From the NCBI GenBank assembly GCA_900538385.1, contig UWSO01000015.1, positions 1 through 49,401 on the forward strand: 49,401 nucleotides of DNA. The letters are read 5' to 3'. Source of the stretch: an uncultured Porphyromonas sp. (GTDB lineage Bacteria > Bacteroidota > Bacteroidia > Bacteroidales > Porphyromonadaceae). Position numbers and translations under genes: made by a program. A model generated the notes under the pieces. That model saw only the letters and a list, made by a program, of their open reading frames with translations. It was not told the origin of the DNA and made no database searches. Positions 42,249 through 49,401 of this stretch are shown here, piece by piece. Positions within the stretch are counted from its first letter, which is position 1. Each line of letters begins with the position of its first letter.

Positions 42249-44153
42249 ATGGAACCTCTCAAGCACGAGTGCGGGATAGCACTCATACGACTACGCAAAC
42301 CCCTAGAGTACTACGCAGAGCACTACGGTACGACCCTCTACGGGCTGAACAAGCTCTACCTCCTGATGGAGAAGCAGCACAACCGTGGGCAAGATGGCGC
42401 TGGGCTAGCTGTGGTCAAGACACAGGCACCTCCAGGTGACGAGTACATCTATCGAGAGAGAGCTCTCGGCAGTAACGCTATTACGGAGATATTCAAGAAG
42501 GTACATGAGACCATAGCCATGGCTCACGATGGTACGACGCCTACCGTAGAGCAGGCGACGCAGGCTGAGCGCTATACGCCTTTCCTGGGCGATTGCTATA
42601 TGGGTCATCTACGTTACAGTACGACGGACTTGGCGGGCTTGACCTTCGTACATCCGATGGTACGCCGTAGCAACTGGAGAGCGAAGTCCCTCGCCGTGTG
42701 TGGTAACTTCAACCTGACCAATGTGTCGGGCATCTTTGACGAGATCACAGCCATCGGTCAGCACCCTCGTACCTCTAGCGACACACATATTATATTAGAC
42801 CAAGTAGGTCACCGCCTAGACCGTGAGGTGGAGCGTCTCTACAAGATCGCTCACGAGGAGCAGGGGCTAGAGGGGATGGACATAACGCACTTCATCGAGG
42901 ACAATCTTGATCTGACCAACGTGTTGCATCGTACCAGTCCTATCTGGGATGGAGGCTTTGTGATGTGCGGCATGACGGGGTCGGGAGATTCTTTCGTCTT
43001 GAGAGATCGCAACGGCATCCGCCCCGCATTCTACTACATTGATGACGAGATTATCGTCGTTGCTAGTGAGCGTCCTGTGATCCAGACGGTGATGAATGTG
43101 ACCTACGACAAGGTCCTTGAGCTAAAGCCTGGCGAGGCACTCACTATAGACAACAAAGCTAATCCGAGTATCACGCAGATCCTGGAGCCTGGCGAACTGA
43201 AAGCTTGCTCCTTCGAGCGTATCTACTTCTCTCGTGGTAGTGATCGAGACATCTACCGGGAGCGTAAGATGCTAGGGCAGCTCCTCACGCCAGCTATCCT
43301 CAGAGAGATAGACGGCGACTTGACTCATTCGGTTTTCTCCTTTATCCCCAACACCGCCGAGGTCGCTTACTTTGGTATGCTAGAGGGACTAAACCTAGAG
43401 CTCAACAAGCGCAAGGCGGAGCAGATCGAGCAAGCGTTGGGAGCTCCCGACTTTGACGCACAACTGACGCATATCCTCTCGCAGCGCATACGTAGTGAGA
43501 AGGTCGCCATCAAGGACATCAAGCTACGCACCTTCATCTCCGAGGGCAATACGCGTAACGACCTAGCGACGCACGTCTACGATGTCACCTACGGCTCCAT
43601 CGAGCGTGGCGTGGACAACCTCGTGGTCATCGACGACAGCATCGTACGAGGCACCACGATACGCCAGAGCATCCTCACGATCCTAGACCGCTTAGGACCG
43701 CGCAAGATCGTTTTCGTCTCCAGCGCTCCACAGATCCGCTATCCTGACTACTATGGCATCGATATGCGTCACGTGGACGAGTTCATAGCCTTTAGAGCTA
43801 TGATCGCACTACTTCAGGAGCGAGGTCTGCAGCGTATGCTCGACGAGGCATACCGTGAGGCGATAGCTCTCAGGGAGCGTCCGCTCACGGAGTACGTCCC
43901 CAACGTGATCAAAACCCTCTACGCACCCTTTACGGAGGAAGAGATCTCTGCCAAGATCGCTGAGCTCGTCAAGTCAGATGGTATCAAGGCAGAGGTTAGC
44001 ATTGTCTACCAGACAGTAGAGGCTCTACACGAAGCTATCCCACACCATCCAGGCGACTGGTACTTTACGGGCGACTATCCTACGCCTGGAGGGTCCCATC
44101 TCGTCAACGATGCTTTCATTGCTTACTACGAGCAGCAGTACAATCGCAAATAG
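42249..44153 (+). CDS. Amidophosphoribosyltransferase (PurF) homologue of the long Bacteroidetes type
   Basis: A 634-residue glutamine amidotransferase/phosphoribosyltransferase, about 130-150 residues longer than ordinary PurF. The Ntn glutaminase nucleophile is C8 in HECGIAL, exposed only after removal of the first seven residues. RGQDGAG (46-52) and GHLRYST (119-125) are present. The usual HNG oxyanion motif reads GNFNLTN (152-158), so the Gly is replaced by Phe. The PRPP loop VVIDDSIVRGTT (459-470) is intact. Extra length lies in an insertion at about 60-115 and a C-terminal extension after about 560. It could make phosphoribosylamine for purines, but its place beside carA and carB leaves room for another amidotransfer role. 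Confidence 0.85.
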   Translation: MEPLKHECGIALIRLRKPLEYYAEHYGTTLYGLNKLYLLMEKQHNRGQDGAGLAVVKTQAPPGDEYIYRERALGSNAITEIFKKVHETIAMAHDGTTPTVEQATQAERYTPFLGDCYMGHLRYSTTDLAGLTFVHPMVRRSNWRAKSLAVCGNFNLTNVSGIFDEITAIGQHPRTSSDTHIILDQVGHRLDREVERLYKIAHEEQGLEGMDITHFIEDNLDLTNVLHRTSPIWDGGFVMCGMTGSGDSFVLRDRNGIRPAFYYIDDEIIVVASERPVIQTVMNVTYDKVLELKPGEALTIDNKANPSITQILEPGELKACSFERIYFSRGSDRDIYRERKMLGQLLTPAILREIDGDLTHSVFSFIPNTAEVAYFGMLEGLNLELNKRKAEQIEQALGAPDFDAQLTHILSQRIRSEKVAIKDIKLRTFISEGNTRNDLATHVYDVTYGSIERGVDNLVVIDDSIVRGTTIRQSILTILDRLGPRKIVFVSSAPQIRYPDYYGIDMRHVDEFIAFRAMIALLQERGLQRMLDEAYREAIALRERPLTEYVPNVIKTLYAPFTEEEISAKIAELVKSDGIKAEVSIVYQTVEALHEAIPHHPGDWYFTGDYPTPGGSHLVNDAFIAYYEQQYNRK

Positions 44154-44181
44154 ACATAGACGCTCTTTTCAACTAATAATC

Positions 44182-45288
44182 ATGCAAACATCCACACAGC
44201 GCAAAGCTACGCTCACGCTACAAGACGGATCTACCTACACGGGCTGGCACTTCGGTGCGACTAGACAGTTGGCTGGTGAGGTAGTCTTTAATACAGCCAT
44301 GAATGGTTACACCGAGTCGCTCACAGACCCCAGCTATATGGGGCAGATCTTGGTGATGACCTATCCGATGGTGGGCAACTACGGTATCCCTGCTGCCACT
44401 CGAGATGAGTACGACATTCCAAACTACTACGAGAGTGATGGCTGTCTTATGCGCGCTCTGATAGTCAACAGCTACTCGCCAGAGTACTCACACTGGAATG
44501 CGGAGCAGTCTCTAGGGGACTTTATGGCAGAGCAAGGCGTCGTGGGGATTACGGGCATCGATACACGAGCTCTGACCAAGCATCTGCGTGACCACGGCAT
44601 ACAGGTCGGCACGATAACCATCGAGGGCGAGACCTCTCCCATAGAGTCCTCCATCGGAGAGCAAAACTTAGTTGCTCAAGCCTCTTGCCCCGAGCCGCGC
44701 ATCTACGGTTCGGGCGATTGTCATATAGCTTTGATCGACTGTGGACTCAAGGACAACATCCTTCGCTCGCTCATCGATGAGCGCTTCACCCTCCACCGCG
44801 TCCCTTGGGACTATCCTTTGGAGCAGATCGAGGGACTGCGTGGTGTCTTCATCAGCAATGGTCCTGGCTCGCCAATGTGCTGCAAGGAGACGATCAGACA
44901 GATACAGTATGCCTTCGAGCGTCAGCTCCCCACTTACGGCATCTGCATGGGCAATCAGCTGATGGCACTCGCCTCTGGTGCTAAGATCTACAAGATGAAG
45001 TACGGACACCACGGGCACAATCAAGCTGTCCAGTTGGTCGGCTCACCCCAGTGCCTCATTACTAGCCAGAACCATAGCTACGCTGTCAACTCAGCGACAC
45101 TCCCTCAGGGATGGGAAGAGTGGTACACCAACCTCAACGATGGCACCAATGAGGGGCTAATGCACACCGACCTGCCATTTCGCTCGGTACAGTTCCACCC
45201 AGAGGCAAAGGGCGGTCCGCTAGATGCGCTCAGCTTCTTCACTGACTTTCAGGACACCGTCCTGAACTACCCACAATTGTCGAAATAA
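44182..45288 (+). CDS. carA: Carbamoyl-phosphate synthase, glutaminase subunit
   Basis: Releases ammonia from glutamine for carbamoyl phosphate, which feeds pyrimidine (and arginine) synthesis. I choose the ATG at 44182 (MQTSTQRKATLTLQDGSTYTG), 28 bp after the previous stop, giving 368 residues; the frame's earlier Met overlaps the PurF-like gene out of frame. N-terminal signatures are GEVVFNTAMNGYTESLTDPSY. The class I glutaminase domain has FISNGPGSP, the nucleophile C255 in YGICMGNQ, and QFHPEAKGG. Confidence 0.97.
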   Translation: MQTSTQRKATLTLQDGSTYTGWHFGATRQLAGEVVFNTAMNGYTESLTDPSYMGQILVMTYPMVGNYGIPAATRDEYDIPNYYESDGCLMRALIVNSYSPEYSHWNAEQSLGDFMAEQGVVGITGIDTRALTKHLRDHGIQVGTITIEGETSPIESSIGEQNLVAQASCPEPRIYGSGDCHIALIDCGLKDNILRSLIDERFTLHRVPWDYPLEQIEGLRGVFISNGPGSPMCCKETIRQIQYAFERQLPTYGICMGNQLMALASGAKIYKMKYGHHGHNQAVQLVGSPQCLITSQNHSYAVNSATLPQGWEEWYTNLNDGTNEGLMHTDLPFRSVQFHPEAKGGPLDALSFFTDFQDTVLNYPQLSK

Positions 45289-45309
45289 CCCATCAAGCTC
45301 GACCAAACC

Positions 45310-48300
45310 ATGACTCAGCGTAAGCAATACAATAAGATACTCCTACTCGGATCTGGCGCACTCAAGATCGGAGAGGCAGGCGAATTTGACTATTCAGGCT
45401 CACAAGCTCTCAAAGCTGTCAAAGCGGAGGGTATCAAGACCGTCCTCATCAACCCCAATATCGCTACGGTTCAGACCAGCGAAGGCGTTGCTGATGCGGT
45501 CTATTTCTTACCCGTCACGCCTTACTTCGTAGAGCGTGTCATAGAGCGTGAGCGTCCCGACGGCATCATGCTAGCCTTCGGAGGGCAGACCGCGCTCAAC
45601 TGTGGTGTCCAGCTCTTTCAGTCGGGTGTCCTGGAGCGTTACGGCATCGACGTGCTCGGTACACCCGTCGAGACCATTATGGCGACCGAAGACCGCGAGC
45701 TCTTTGTCGAGAAGCTTGACGAGATAGAGGTCAAGACGATTCAAAGCCACGCCGTCACCACGATGGAGGACGCTCTCGTCGCTGCCAACCAACTAGGCTA
45801 CCCCGTCATCGTACGAGCTGCCTATGCGCTGGGTGGCTTGGGTAGTGGCTTCTGCGACAATGATGAGGAGCTCCGAGTCCTTGCTGAGAAAGCCTTCGCC
45901 TTCTCCCCACAGCTACTGATCGAGAAGAGCTTGCGCGGCTGGAAAGAGATCGAGTACGAGGTGGTGCGAGACGCTTACGACAACTGCATCACCGTCTGTA
46001 ATATGGAGAACTTTGACCCGCTCGGCATCCACACCGGTGAGAGTATCGTCATCGCTCCATCACAGACCCTTTCCAACGATGAGTATCACAAGCTCCGCAC
46101 GATCGCTATCAAGATCATCCGTCACCTCGGTGTCGTAGGCGAGTGCAATGTGCAGTACGCCCTCGACCCCTACAGTGAGGACTACCGTGTCATCGAGGTC
46201 AATGCGCGTCTCTCTCGCTCTTCGGCACTAGCCAGCAAAGCTACCGGCTATCCCCTCGCACACGTTGCTGCGAAGCTCGGACTAGGCTATGGACTCTTTG
46301 AGGTGCAGAATGCGGTGACAGGCTCCACGCCAGCCTTCTTCGAGCCAGCACTAGACTACTGTGTCTGCAAGATACCACGCTGGGACCTCGGTAAGTTCCA
46401 CGGTGTGTCTCGTCAGCTCGGCAGTAGCATGAAGTCTGTCGGTGAGGTTATGGCGATCGGTCGCACCTTTGAGGAGGCCATCCAAAAGGGACTCCGCATG
46501 ATCGGGCAGGGTATGCACGGCTTCTGCGAAAACAAAGAACTCGTCATCCCCGACATCGACACAGCCCTGCGGGAGCCGACCGACACCCGCATCTTCGTCA
46601 TCAGCAAAGCATTCCGTCAGGGATACAGTGTGGAGCAGATCCACGAGCTTACGAAGATCGATCGCTGGTTCCTCTATCGCCTCAAAGGCATCCTAGATAC
46701 CTCCGAGACACTAGGCACTTGTGACTCCATAGAGAGTCTCCCCGCAGAGCTACTACGGCAAGCTAAGGAGCAAGGCTTCACCGACTTTCAGATCGCACGT
46801 GCCGTCACCAAGGAGTACAAGAAGCCCCTGCACAAAGAGGCAGACCAAGTACGTCAGCACCGCAAGAGCCTCGGCATACTACCTTATGTCAAGCAGATCG
46901 ACACGCTAGCCGCCGAGGTACCTGCCGAGAGCAACTACCTCTACCTTACTTATCATGGCGAGGAGCACGACATAGCTACAGAGCAAGACGGCAAGTCTGT
47001 CATCGTATTAGGCTCGGGAGCCTATCGTATCGGTAGCTCCGTCGAGTTTGACTGGTGCGGTGTCAATGCGCTACACACCATTCGCAAGGCGGGTCTGCGC
47101 TCTATCATGATCAACTACAATCCAGAGACCGTCAGTACAGACTTTGATATGTCAGACCGTCTCTACTTTGACGAGCTCACCTTCGAGCGCGTCATGGATA
47201 TCATAGACCTAGAGGCACCCAAGGGTGTCATCCTAGCTACGGGCGGTCAGATCCCGAACAACCTAGCGCTACGTCTTGCCGCTAATGGAGTCACCATCCT
47301 AGGCACGCAAGCCGAAGATATAGACCATGCGGAGGATCGACACAAGTTCTCCGCCATGCTAGACGAGCTAGGTATCGACCAGCCCGAGTGGAGCGAGCTC
47401 ACCACTATTGAGGACATCGATCGCTTCGTGGATCGTGTAGGCTATCCCGTCTTGGTGCGTCCTAGCTACGTCCTCTCAGGAGCTGCGATGAATGTCTGCT
47501 CCAATCAGGAGGAGCTACTCCGCTTCTTGCAGCTCGCAGCCAATGTGTCACAAGACCACCCCGTCGTCGTGTCGCAGTTTGTCGAGCATGCCAAGGAGAT
47601 CGAGATGGATGCCGTCGCCGATCATGGCGAAATCATCGCCTATGCGATCAGCGAGCATATCGAGTTCGCTGGCGTCCATAGTGGCGATGCAACCATTCAG
47701 TTCCCCGCACAGAAGCTTTACGTCGAGACCGTACGACGTATCAAGCGCATCTCGCGCCAGATAGCTGAGGCGCTACACATCTCGGGACCGTTCAACATTC
47801 AGTTCCTCGCACGAGGCAACGAAATCAAAGTGATCGAGTGCAACCTTCGCGCCTCACGCAGCTTCCCCTTCGTGAGCAAGGTACTGCGGCTCAACTTCAT
47901 TGACCTAGCAACCAAGATCATGCTAGGATTGCCCTATGAGCACCCGACGAAGGATGCCTTCTCGCTAGACTATGTGGGGATCAAGGCTTCGCAGTTCTCC
48001 TTCTCACGCTTGCAAAAGGCTGACCCCGTGCTAGGTGTCGATATGGTTTCCACGGGTGAGGTAGGTTGTATCGGCGAAGACACCGAGGAGGCTATCCTCA
48101 AGGCGATGCTCTCCGTGGGTCATCACATACCAGAGCGAGGCATCCTCCTATCGACGGGTGGTGCTAAGCAAAAGGCCGACCTCCTCGAGGCGTCACAGCT
48201 CCTCCACAAGAAGGGCTACAAGCTCTACGCCACGGCAGGCACGCAGCACTTCCTAGAGGAGAACGGGGTCCCCGCCACGCTCGTTCACTGGCCAGACAGC

Positions 48301-48534
48301 ACCGAGCAGCCGCAAGCACTTGATCTGCTGCACCAGCATGAGGTAGACCTTGTGGTCAACATCAATAAGAACCTCTCTACGGGTGAGCTGACCAATGGCT
48401 ACAAGCTACGCCGTGCTGCGATCGATCTCAACATCCCGCTGATCACCAATGCACGCCTCGCAGCCACCTATATCAAGGCATTCTGTACGCTCTCGCTAGA
48501 AGAGCTAGAGATCAAGAGCTGGCAAGAATACTAA
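45310..48534 (+). CDS. carB: Carbamoyl-phosphate synthase, large subunit
   Basis: The 1074-residue synthetase that makes carbamoyl phosphate from bicarbonate, ammonia and two ATP. It has the characteristic duplicated ATP-grasp structure: first half with LLLGSGALKIGEAGEFDYSG (12-31) and the metal/ATP segment VIEVNARLSRSSALASKATGYP, second half with VLGSGAYRIGSSVEFDWCG (about 559-577) and VIECNLRASRSFPFVSK. The C-terminal MGS-like allosteric domain (about 940-1074) includes YATAGTQHFLEENGV. The normal Ile/Gly-rich substitution KIGEAGEFDYSG is intact. It is 21 bp after carA. Confidence 0.98.
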   Translation: MTQRKQYNKILLLGSGALKIGEAGEFDYSGSQALKAVKAEGIKTVLINPNIATVQTSEGVADAVYFLPVTPYFVERVIERERPDGIMLAFGGQTALNCGVQLFQSGVLERYGIDVLGTPVETIMATEDRELFVEKLDEIEVKTIQSHAVTTMEDALVAANQLGYPVIVRAAYALGGLGSGFCDNDEELRVLAEKAFAFSPQLLIEKSLRGWKEIEYEVVRDAYDNCITVCNMENFDPLGIHTGESIVIAPSQTLSNDEYHKLRTIAIKIIRHLGVVGECNVQYALDPYSEDYRVIEVNARLSRSSALASKATGYPLAHVAAKLGLGYGLFEVQNAVTGSTPAFFEPALDYCVCKIPRWDLGKFHGVSRQLGSSMKSVGEVMAIGRTFEEAIQKGLRMIGQGMHGFCENKELVIPDIDTALREPTDTRIFVISKAFRQGYSVEQIHELTKIDRWFLYRLKGILDTSETLGTCDSIESLPAELLRQAKEQGFTDFQIARAVTKEYKKPLHKEADQVRQHRKSLGILPYVKQIDTLAAEVPAESNYLYLTYHGEEHDIATEQDGKSVIVLGSGAYRIGSSVEFDWCGVNALHTIRKAGLRSIMINYNPETVSTDFDMSDRLYFDELTFERVMDIIDLEAPKGVILATGGQIPNNLALRLAANGVTILGTQAEDIDHAEDRHKFSAMLDELGIDQPEWSELTTIEDIDRFVDRVGYPVLVRPSYVLSGAAMNVCSNQEELLRFLQLAANVSQDHPVVVSQFVEHAKEIEMDAVADHGEIIAYAISEHIEFAGVHSGDATIQFPAQKLYVETVRRIKRISRQIAEALHISGPFNIQFLARGNEIKVIECNLRASRSFPFVSKVLRLNFIDLATKIMLGLPYEHPTKDAFSLDYVGIKASQFSFSRLQKADPVLGVDMVSTGEVGCIGEDTEEAILKAMLSVGHHIPERGILLSTGGAKQKADLLEASQLLHKKGYKLYATAGTQHFLEENGVPATLVHWPDSTEQPQALDLLHQHEVDLVVNINKNLSTGELTNGYKLRRAAIDLNIPLITNARLAATYIKAFCTLSLEELEIKSWQEY

Positions 48535-48553
48535 CAGCCAATAGCCAACAGCC
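48533..48553. repeat. Three tandem heptamers AAYAGCC between carB and trmN6
   Basis: AACAGCC, AATAGCC, AACAGCC, followed by AACC, overlap the carB stop codon and end 10 bp before the trmN6 start. A diverged version of the same series lies at 26497-26517 in front of the AtuA-like gene. Confidence 0.7.
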
Positions 48554-48563
48554 AACCAAAACT

Positions 48564-49298
48564 ATGGACAAGCCCTTCTGCATGCGACACTACGCTCTCA
48601 TGCAGGGGGCTTGTGCTATGCGTATCTCTACCGATGCGCTCTTCCTCGGAGCGTGGGCTAGGACGGCTCACACAGCAGGTCAAATCTTAGACGTGGGAAC
48701 AGGTACAGGCATCCTGTCGCTGATGCTCGCGCAGACCTATCCCAGTGCCATGGTCACCGCCATCGACGTCGATGACGAAGCGGTCCGTACCGCTCAGGAC
48801 AACTTCTCACGCTCCCCTTACAGCGATCGGCTCACGGCACTGTCGTGTGACATCACTGCGCCAGAGCTCCCATTGCCACCCCGTTACTACGACCTCATCA
48901 TCTCCAATCCTCCTTACTACGACGGACTCCAACCCGCTACGGCATCGCTCCGTCAGGCGCGCTACACGGGAGAGGGCTTTGCGCCACATCTACTCTTTCG
49001 TTACCTGGAGCCACTCGTTGCTCCTGAGCCAACGCTCTGTCTCGTCACGCCCGTCGAGGCATTGCCCCTCTTGCGTCGTGAGGCAGTGCTGCACCGCTAC
49101 AACCTCACACGTCTCTGCGGGCTGCACCATCACGTAGGGCAGCCCGCCATACGACTTCTGACGCAGTGGCACCGCTCCGCGACACCGCCTGAGTCCTGTC
49201 GCTTCGAGAGCTTAGCCATACGCACCGCACAGCAACGATACACAGCCGAGGCGCAAGAGCTCCTGCGCCCATACTTACTCGACCAGTACCTCACGTAA
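48564..49298 (+). CDS. trmN6: tRNA1(Val) (adenine37-N6)-methyltransferase (TrmN6/YfiC type)
   Basis: A 244-residue class I SAM methyltransferase of the TrmN6 (YfiC) family, which methylates N6 of A37 in tRNA-Val. Family start pattern MRHYALMQGACAMRISTDALFLGAWA (residues 7-32) is followed by motif I ILDVGTGTGILSLMLAQ (about 41-57), VTAIDVDDEAV, and the catalytic NPPY in LIISNPPYYDG (about 111-121). The C-terminal part (RHYNLTRLC... region) is less conserved. It starts 29 bp after the carB stop and is the last gene of the plus-strand group. Confidence 0.9.
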   Translation: MDKPFCMRHYALMQGACAMRISTDALFLGAWARTAHTAGQILDVGTGTGILSLMLAQTYPSAMVTAIDVDDEAVRTAQDNFSRSPYSDRLTALSCDITAPELPLPPRYYDLIISNPPYYDGLQPATASLRQARYTGEGFAPHLLFRYLEPLVAPEPTLCLVTPVEALPLLRREAVLHRYNLTRLCGLHHHVGQPAIRLLTQWHRSATPPESCRFESLAIRTAQQRYTAEAQELLRPYLLDQYLT

Positions 49299-49343
49299 CG
49301 TTTGGCTTTCGACAATAACTGCTGCTTCGCGAGTATGGATGAT

Positions 49344-49363
49344 TTTTGACCTAAAGGTCAAAA
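49344..49363 (+). terminator. Weak hairpin after trmN6
   Basis: TTTTGACC-TAAA-GGTCAAAA is a perfect 8-bp stem 45 bp after the trmN6 stop. No T-tract follows on the plus strand; on the minus strand it reads almost the same. It may be a bidirectional terminator or simply a palindrome. The rest of 49299-49401 shows nothing. Confidence 0.35.
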
Positions 49364-49401
49364 TGGTTGGTGAAATGGAGTTCTTTTTCAGTATAGATGC
49401 T

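Overview
The window looks like chromosomal DNA of a Porphyromonas-type Bacteroidales bacterium. I infer an asaccharolytic, amino-acid-fermenting member (P. asaccharolytica/uenonis-like) from several points: a complete set for the first two steps of the methylaspartate route of glutamate fermentation, a PorZ-like type IX secretion protein, Bacteroidetes-only families (DUF1599, DUF3822, a PurF homologue next to carAB), and promoters matching the Bacteroidetes pattern TTG/TTTG, about 19-21 bp, TAnnTTTG. No database search was possible, so the species is an inference.

Layout. 1-56: right end of an element cut by the window edge. 61-8744 (minus): a compact run lon, DUF1599, DoxX-like membrane protein, tpiA, SPOR protein, folE, pRiA4b ORF-3-like, miaA, radC. 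8828-9191: a short non-autonomous transposable element (MITE). 9479-13823 (minus): rdgB, porZ-like, periplasmic C1 peptidase. 13869-15802 (plus): yjbR-like, biotin ligase, SpoU methyltransferase, converging on 15808-19052 (minus): membrane-anchored unknown, DUF3822, rsmD, dusB. 19197-19555: a second, inverted MITE copy. 19723-21581 (minus): CapA-like metallophosphatase and a zincin-like lipoprotein whose signal-peptide frame is controlled by nine ACAG repeats. 21834-28282 (plus): glmS, glmL, glmE, mal, an AtuA-like protein and a DUF4387 protein, ending in a strong hairpin. 28776-37222 (minus): tricorn-like peptidase, htpG and an unusually long ClpC-type ATPase. 37553-38024 (minus): tRNA-Leu(GAG), tRNA-Leu(CAG) and tRNA-Asp(GTC) with promoter and terminator. 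38689-49298 (plus): pyrG, yidC, PurF-like, carA, carB, trmN6.

How it works together. Glutamate mutase (GlmS/GlmE, maintained by GlmL) and methylaspartate ammonia-lyase convert glutamate to mesaconate. No classical mesaconase is visible; the AtuA-like/DUF4387 pair sits where the next step would be expected and is the best candidate here for an undescribed enzyme. pyrG, carA and carB supply pyrimidines. Lon, HtpG, ClpC and the tricorn-like protein form a proteostasis group. The PorZ-like protein points to type IX secretion.

The non-coding DNA is also informative. Two MITE copies share terminal repeats beginning CAGGGCTGACG and are each flanked by a 10-bp direct repeat. Their interiors, and two further intergenic regions (28.5 and 38.4 kb), carry arrays of small palindromic units spaced exactly 21 or 22 bp apart.
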